From an uncultured Bacteroidota bacterium (GTDB lineage Bacteria > Bacteroidota > Bacteroidia > Chitinophagales > Chitinophagaceae), in NCBI GenBank assembly GCA_903825065.1, contig CAIJZG010000192.1, positions 1 to 10,287 of the forward strand: DNA of 10,287 nucleotides, in the 5' to 3' direction. Numbering within the stretch: the stretch's first letter is position 1; every line of letters starts with the position of its first letter. The notes beneath the pieces were generated by a model that saw nothing but the letters and a program-made list of their open reading frames with translations, made no database searches and was not told where the DNA came from. Positions 7,228 through 10,287 of this stretch are shown here, piece after piece. A program made the position numbers and the translations under genes.

Positions 7228-8844
7228 ATGAAGCAAAAATTACTTTGCATTATTTTCTTTACTTTTTTATACCAAATTGGCTCGGCACAATTGGCAGACT
7301 CATTGTCGAAAAAAGTAGATTCTATTTTTGCTGAATATGATAAAACAAATTCGCCGGGATGTGCTTTAGCTATATTGAAGGATGGTAAGATCATTTATGA
7401 AAGAGCCTATGGCATGTCAAATTTGGAATATAATATTGCAATCAATCCCACTTCTATTTTTCATATTGCATCTATCTCTAAACAATTTACGGCAGCAGCA
7501 ATTATAAGATTATCATTAGAAGGTAAGCTCTCCTTGAATGATGATATTAGAAAATATATTCCAGAAGTTCCCGATTTTGGCCATCCCATTACTTTTAACA
7601 ACTTAATACATCACACAAGTGGAATTAGAGACCAGTGGGATTTACAAGGACTTGCGGGATGGCGTGAAGGAGATTTAATTACAGAAAAAGATATACTAGA
7701 TATGTTAGCTCACCAAAAAGCTTTAAATTTTTTGCCAGGTGATGAATATCTATATTGTAACTCTGGTTTTACGCTTGCGGGCATTGCAGTTAAAAAGATT
7801 ACCGGAGTTTCTTTAAGAGATTATGCCGACTCTGTTTTCTTTAAACCATTAGGAATGATGAGTACGCATTTCCATAGTGATCACTCTGAAATTACGCCTA
7901 ATCGAACTTCAGCATATTACAAAGATGAAAATGGGAAATGGAAAATAAGTATTCCCGTTTTTGATAACTATGGAGCAACCAGTTTGTTTACAACTGTTGA
8001 AGACTTGGCAAAATGGGACGAAAACTTTTATACAAAAAAGATCGGGGGCGACGAATTTATTAAAGCTATGTTATTTACTGGCGAATTAAACGATAAGACT
8101 TCTCAGAACTATGCATCTGGATTAGTAATTGGATCTTACAAAGGATATAAAACCGAAGGACATGGCGGTGCAGATGCAGGATACAGAAGCAATTTGATCA
8201 GGTTCCCAGATGAACACTTTTCTGTGATTGTATTTGCAAATTTGGCTAATATCAATACTTCATCACTCTCTAACAAAGTTGCAGATGTTTTTCTTAAAGA
8301 TAAAAGCATACCAAATCCTGTTATTAAAATAGATAGCAATATTCTAAAAGGATGGGCTGGAGATTATTTCGATATGAATACTCAGTCAACTATGAAGTTT
8401 GATTTTAAAAATGAAAAATTATTAGTGGGTTCAACTGAATTAGTTCCATTGAACAATTCAATATTTAATAACAGATCAACTACTTATACTTTCATTGGGG
8501 ATGCAGCAACAACAAAACTTGAAGTTAAATCGAAGGGCTCAAAAAATCAAGCATACAAAAAGATTAATAAAGTTAACCTTTCCACATTTGAACTTCAGGA
8601 ATATCAGGGAGAATTTTACAGTTCGGAGTTAGAAGTTAAATATAATATCACGGCAAAGGACAGTGTCTTGAAAATAAAAATACCCCGGTACGATGAAATA
8701 GAAGTTTCGCCATTCACTAAAGATATTTTCACTGATGGTTTTGTATTACGATTCATCAGAAATAAAAAAAATATTGTTGAAGGCTTTTACCTTACTACTG
8801 GAAGAGTTCGAAATCTTTATTTTAGTAAGTCTTCCATCAAATAA
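7228..8844 (+). CDS. Exported serine hydrolase, class C beta-lactamase/DD-peptidase family, with duplicated C-terminal barrel module
   Basis: A 538-residue PF00144 serine hydrolase. The signal peptide ends near residue 20 (GSAQ). The three classical motifs are all present: S82-I-S-K85, Y176-C-N178 and H312-G-G in EGHGGADAGY, so the catalytic domain (about 25-360) looks active as an esterase, DD-peptidase or D-amino-acid peptide hydrolase. After it, the protein has two similar segments starting near 373 (LKGWAGDYF) and 456 (LQEYQGEFY), about 83 residues apart, each followed by alternating hydrophobic strands; these fit the small beta-barrel modules (DUF3471/lipocalin-like) often appended to this family. 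The catalytic domain is more canonical than that of the PF00144 protein at 2351, so the two are unlikely to be a recent duplication. It begins 24 bases after the glycosidase and closes the hydrolase run. Confidence 0.9.
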   Translation: MKQKLLCIIFFTFLYQIGSAQLADSLSKKVDSIFAEYDKTNSPGCALAILKDGKIIYERAYGMSNLEYNIAINPTSIFHIASISKQFTAAAIIRLSLEGKLSLNDDIRKYIPEVPDFGHPITFNNLIHHTSGIRDQWDLQGLAGWREGDLITEKDILDMLAHQKALNFLPGDEYLYCNSGFTLAGIAVKKITGVSLRDYADSVFFKPLGMMSTHFHSDHSEITPNRTSAYYKDENGKWKISIPVFDNYGATSLFTTVEDLAKWDENFYTKKIGGDEFIKAMLFTGELNDKTSQNYASGLVIGSYKGYKTEGHGGADAGYRSNLIRFPDEHFSVIVFANLANINTSSLSNKVADVFLKDKSIPNPVIKIDSNILKGWAGDYFDMNTQSTMKFDFKNEKLLVGSTELVPLNNSIFNNRSTTYTFIGDAATTKLEVKSKGSKNQAYKKINKVNLSTFELQEYQGEFYSSELEVKYNITAKDSVLKIKIPRYDEIEVSPFTKDIFTDGFVLRFIRNKKNIVEGFYLTTGRVRNLYFSKSSIK

Positions 8845-8867
8845 AATCGATTTTATATTACTGAAAG

Positions 8868-9440
8868 ATGAAAGACCTATTAAATGAAATAAAAGCTTGC
8901 GCAATCTGTAAAGAGTAATTGCCTTATACACCTAATCCAATTATTAGAGCAAGTACCAAATCAAAAATTCTAATTATAGGTCAAGCCCCTGGGCAAAAGG
9001 TTCAGAATAGTGGAATTCCTTGGGACGATGCAAGTGGGAAAGAATTAAGGTTATGGTTAAATGTTACTTCCAATCAATTTTATAATACTTCTTTATTTGC
9101 AATTATGCCAATGGGAATGTGTTACCCTGGCACAGGAAAATCGGGAGATCTTCCACCAAGAAAAGAATGTGCTGAAGCCTGGCATGAAAAAGTAATTGCA
9201 AAAATGCCCGATATCCAGCTTACCCTTTTAATCGGTAAATATGCACAAGATTATTATTTAGGTAAACTTGTAAAAGAAAATCTAACTGAAACTGTAAGAA
9301 ATTACAAAAATTATTTGCCAACTTATTTACCATTACCCCATCCTTCACCCAGAAACAATATTTGGAAACGGAAAAACGAATGGTTCACTCATGATATATT
9401 ACCAATATTAAATTTGAAAGTTCTGGAAATTTTAAAATAA
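8868..9440 (+). pseudogene. Uracil-DNA glycosylase family protein (COG1573, HI_0220.2-like), interrupted by in-frame TAA at codon 17
   Basis: The product would be a small uracil-DNA glycosylase-fold enzyme of base-excision repair in the cytoplasm. Reading from ATG 8868, the first 16 residues (MKDLLNEIKACAICKE) match the family's start with a CxxC pair (C11, C14); codon 17 is TAA (8916-8918); the same frame then continues with LPYTPNPIIRA to TAA at 9438-9440. Motifs in read-through numbering: GQAPG (38-42), PWDD, MGMCYPGTGKSGDLPP with C85, a fourth cysteine C101, and HPSPRN with H158. The four cysteines, with 15 residues between the last two, fit an Fe-S-bearing UDG of the family 4 kind. Both sides of the stop share one frame, so a substitution, not an indel, explains it. 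A 173-residue product could still start at TTG 8919, directly after the stop, but would lack the CxxC pair. A sequencing error is the main alternative. Confidence 0.8.
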
Positions 9441-9445
9441 ATACT

Positions 9446-9484
9446 GATTAAGGCTTTGTGGAATTGTTTACAAATCTCTTAGTC
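9446..9484. terminator. Hairpin between convergent genes, probable bidirectional terminator
   Basis: GATTAAG (9446-9452) pairs with CTTAGTC (9478-9484), seven pairs including one G-U, and after a small internal loop (GC opposite TCT) TTTGT (9455-9459) pairs with ACAAA (9470-9474) around a ten-base loop. The structure fills the gap between the stop at 9440 and the stop of the opposing gene at 9486-9488. T-rich sequence follows on both strands, though neither side has an unbroken U-tract. Position and symmetry suit a terminator shared by two converging genes. Confidence 0.55.
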
Positions 9485-9485
9485 T

Positions 9486-10265
9486 TTAGATTATTTGTAT
9501 TGGATCGCCGATTTGTATTTCTTTACCCATTTCGCTATCGGGTATAAATGCGTCAACAGAGAGATGGTAAGGTGATCCCAGTTTTTCGATATGACTCCAG
9601 GCAGGGATATTACGCTCCCTTGATTCAATCATTCTTTTAATAAAAGTTTTGTCTGTTTCACCAGTAAACGGATTTCGAGGTGGTACATTGCATCGCGCAC
9701 GTAAACTAATTCCAATCATATTAACATCACCTACTCGAAAAGATATCCCTTTTTCAGAGTCATAATTTGCCAGACGTTCTTCCCAATAAGGTGGGGCATT
9801 CGAAAATTCTAAATTTGCTCGAAATCTTAATCTCAGTGTATCAATTGAATCAGTTAAAGTAGCTGCCAGATGTTGCAATGTTTCATAAGCAATTACTGTT
9901 GCAGCACTTTCATCCGGGATATCCATTAGTCTGCCTTCTTCATTTTTTATCAAGCTTACTTTTGTACTAAAAAAATTGGATAGCCATGATTCAATTTGAG
10001 CTGTTTCACTATTGAAATTAAATATTGCTTTATCATCAGTTCCCCTCTTCTTAAAAGTAACATGCTCCAAAGTTTTATCAAATGTTGTCTGTAACTGACT
10101 TACCAATCCGGTGGCTTTCCCATTAATGTAACTGCCATACTGATTAAGCATGGCGTATCTTCTATCCCCAGATAAGGATCGTATTCCTATTTTTACAGAA
10201 GTTAATTCTACCGGGTCGAGTGACTTTATAGGGTATATCCTTATTTTAGAAAGTGTGGGGATCAT
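9486..10265 (-). CDS. MOSC domain-containing protein with MOSC N-terminal beta-barrel (YcbX/mARC-like)
   Basis: A 259-residue protein with the two-part build of YcbX and mitochondrial amidoxime-reducing component proteins: an N-terminal beta-barrel domain (about 1-107, opening with KIRIYPIKSLDP) and a MOSC domain (about 120-259). The MOSC signature is clear: FRANLEF (148-154), ARCNVPPRNPFTGE with C192, the presumed molybdenum-cofactor ligand, and the closing IQIGDPI. Such proteins bind sulphurated molybdenum cofactor and can reduce N-hydroxylated compounds; here no ferredoxin domain is fused, so an outside electron donor would be needed. The frame is open three codons further to a TTG at 10274, but ATG at 10265 is the better start. 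It converges on the uracil-DNA glycosylase gene across a 45-base gap. Only 22 bases of upstream sequence are visible, so its promoter cannot be judged. Confidence 0.9.
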   Translation of the reverse strand: MIPTLSKIRIYPIKSLDPVELTSVKIGIRSLSGDRRYAMLNQYGSYINGKATGLVSQLQTTFDKTLEHVTFKKRGTDDKAIFNFNSETAQIESWLSNFFSTKVSLIKNEEGRLMDIPDESAATVIAYETLQHLAATLTDSIDTLRLRFRANLEFSNAPPYWEERLANYDSEKGISFRVGDVNMIGISLRARCNVPPRNPFTGETDKTFIKRMIESRERNIPAWSHIEKLGSPYHLSVDAFIPDSEMGKEIQIGDPIQII

Positions 10266-10287
10266 AAATATCAATTATTTACAACTA

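Noticed and set aside
7047..7394. A 115-codon minus-strand open frame across the glycosidase/serine hydrolase junction
   Set aside because: It is antisense to the conserved C-terminal domain of one gene and the signal peptide of the next; no homology-like pattern is visible.
2351..8844. Beta-lactam resistance genes
   Set aside because: The two PF00144 proteins share the SxxK fold family, but one has altered motifs 2 and 3 and the other carries appended barrel modules typical of peptidase/esterase members; sequence alone gives no reason to call resistance.
8916..8918. Recoding of TAA as a sense codon
   Set aside because: Almost all complete genes in the window end with TAA, so reassignment is implausible; mutation, error or reinitiation is simpler.
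1..10287. CRISPR arrays, insertion sequences, tRNA or rRNA genes
   Set aside because: No spaced repeat series, transposase frame, terminal inverted repeats or cloverleaf-like sequence was seen in any of the short intergenic gaps.

Overview
The window looks like a chromosomal segment of an AT-rich member of the Bacteroidota, perhaps Chitinophagaceae or a relative. The signs are exported proteins whose signal peptides mostly end in the Ala-Gln style typical of that phylum (positions 2351, 4216, 5818, 7228), absence of Shine-Dalgarno sequences before most starts, a lipoprotein signal of the loose Bacteroidota type, and families common there (GH140-like/DUF4038, PGCP-type M28 peptidase, PF00144 serine hydrolases). 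The phylum is an inference; no rRNA or other marker gene is present.

Layout, left to right: (1) the 3' end of an unrecognised gene, 1-224. (2) A zinc-type cation diffusion facilitator, 363-1292, behind a 138-base spacer holding an inverted repeat and a short tandem repeat. (3) An exported alpha/beta hydrolase, best started at 1452. (4) A tight co-directional run from 2351 to 8844 with gaps of 13, 28, 42 and 24 bases: PF00144 serine hydrolase, VanX-like D-Ala-D-Ala dipeptidase (predicted lipoprotein), M28 peptidase with a PA insert, GH140-like glycosidase, and a second PF00144 serine hydrolase with a duplicated C-terminal module. (5) A uracil-DNA glycosylase-family gene, 8868-9440, interrupted by an in-frame TAA at codon 17. 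(6) A convergent MOSC-domain gene on the minus strand, separated by a hairpin that fits a bidirectional terminator.

The most coherent unit is the five-gene run 2351-8844. Every product carries an export signal, and every one is predicted to be a hydrolase: two DD-peptidase/esterase-like serine hydrolases, a D,D-dipeptidase, a metallopeptidase and a glycosidase. The simplest reading is an outer-membrane/periplasmic set that breaks down an external peptide or glycopeptide-type substrate, or recycles cell-wall fragments. No SusC/SusD pair, permease or regulator is in the window, so the substrate cannot be named. The alpha/beta hydrolase at 1452 may belong functionally but is separated by 86 bases. 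The other notable item is the nonsense codon in the uracil-DNA glycosylase gene, which cuts a CxxC pair away from the rest of a presumed four-cysteine Fe-S enzyme. No mobile element, CRISPR array, tRNA or rRNA was seen, and there is no stretch over 300 bases without a gene.
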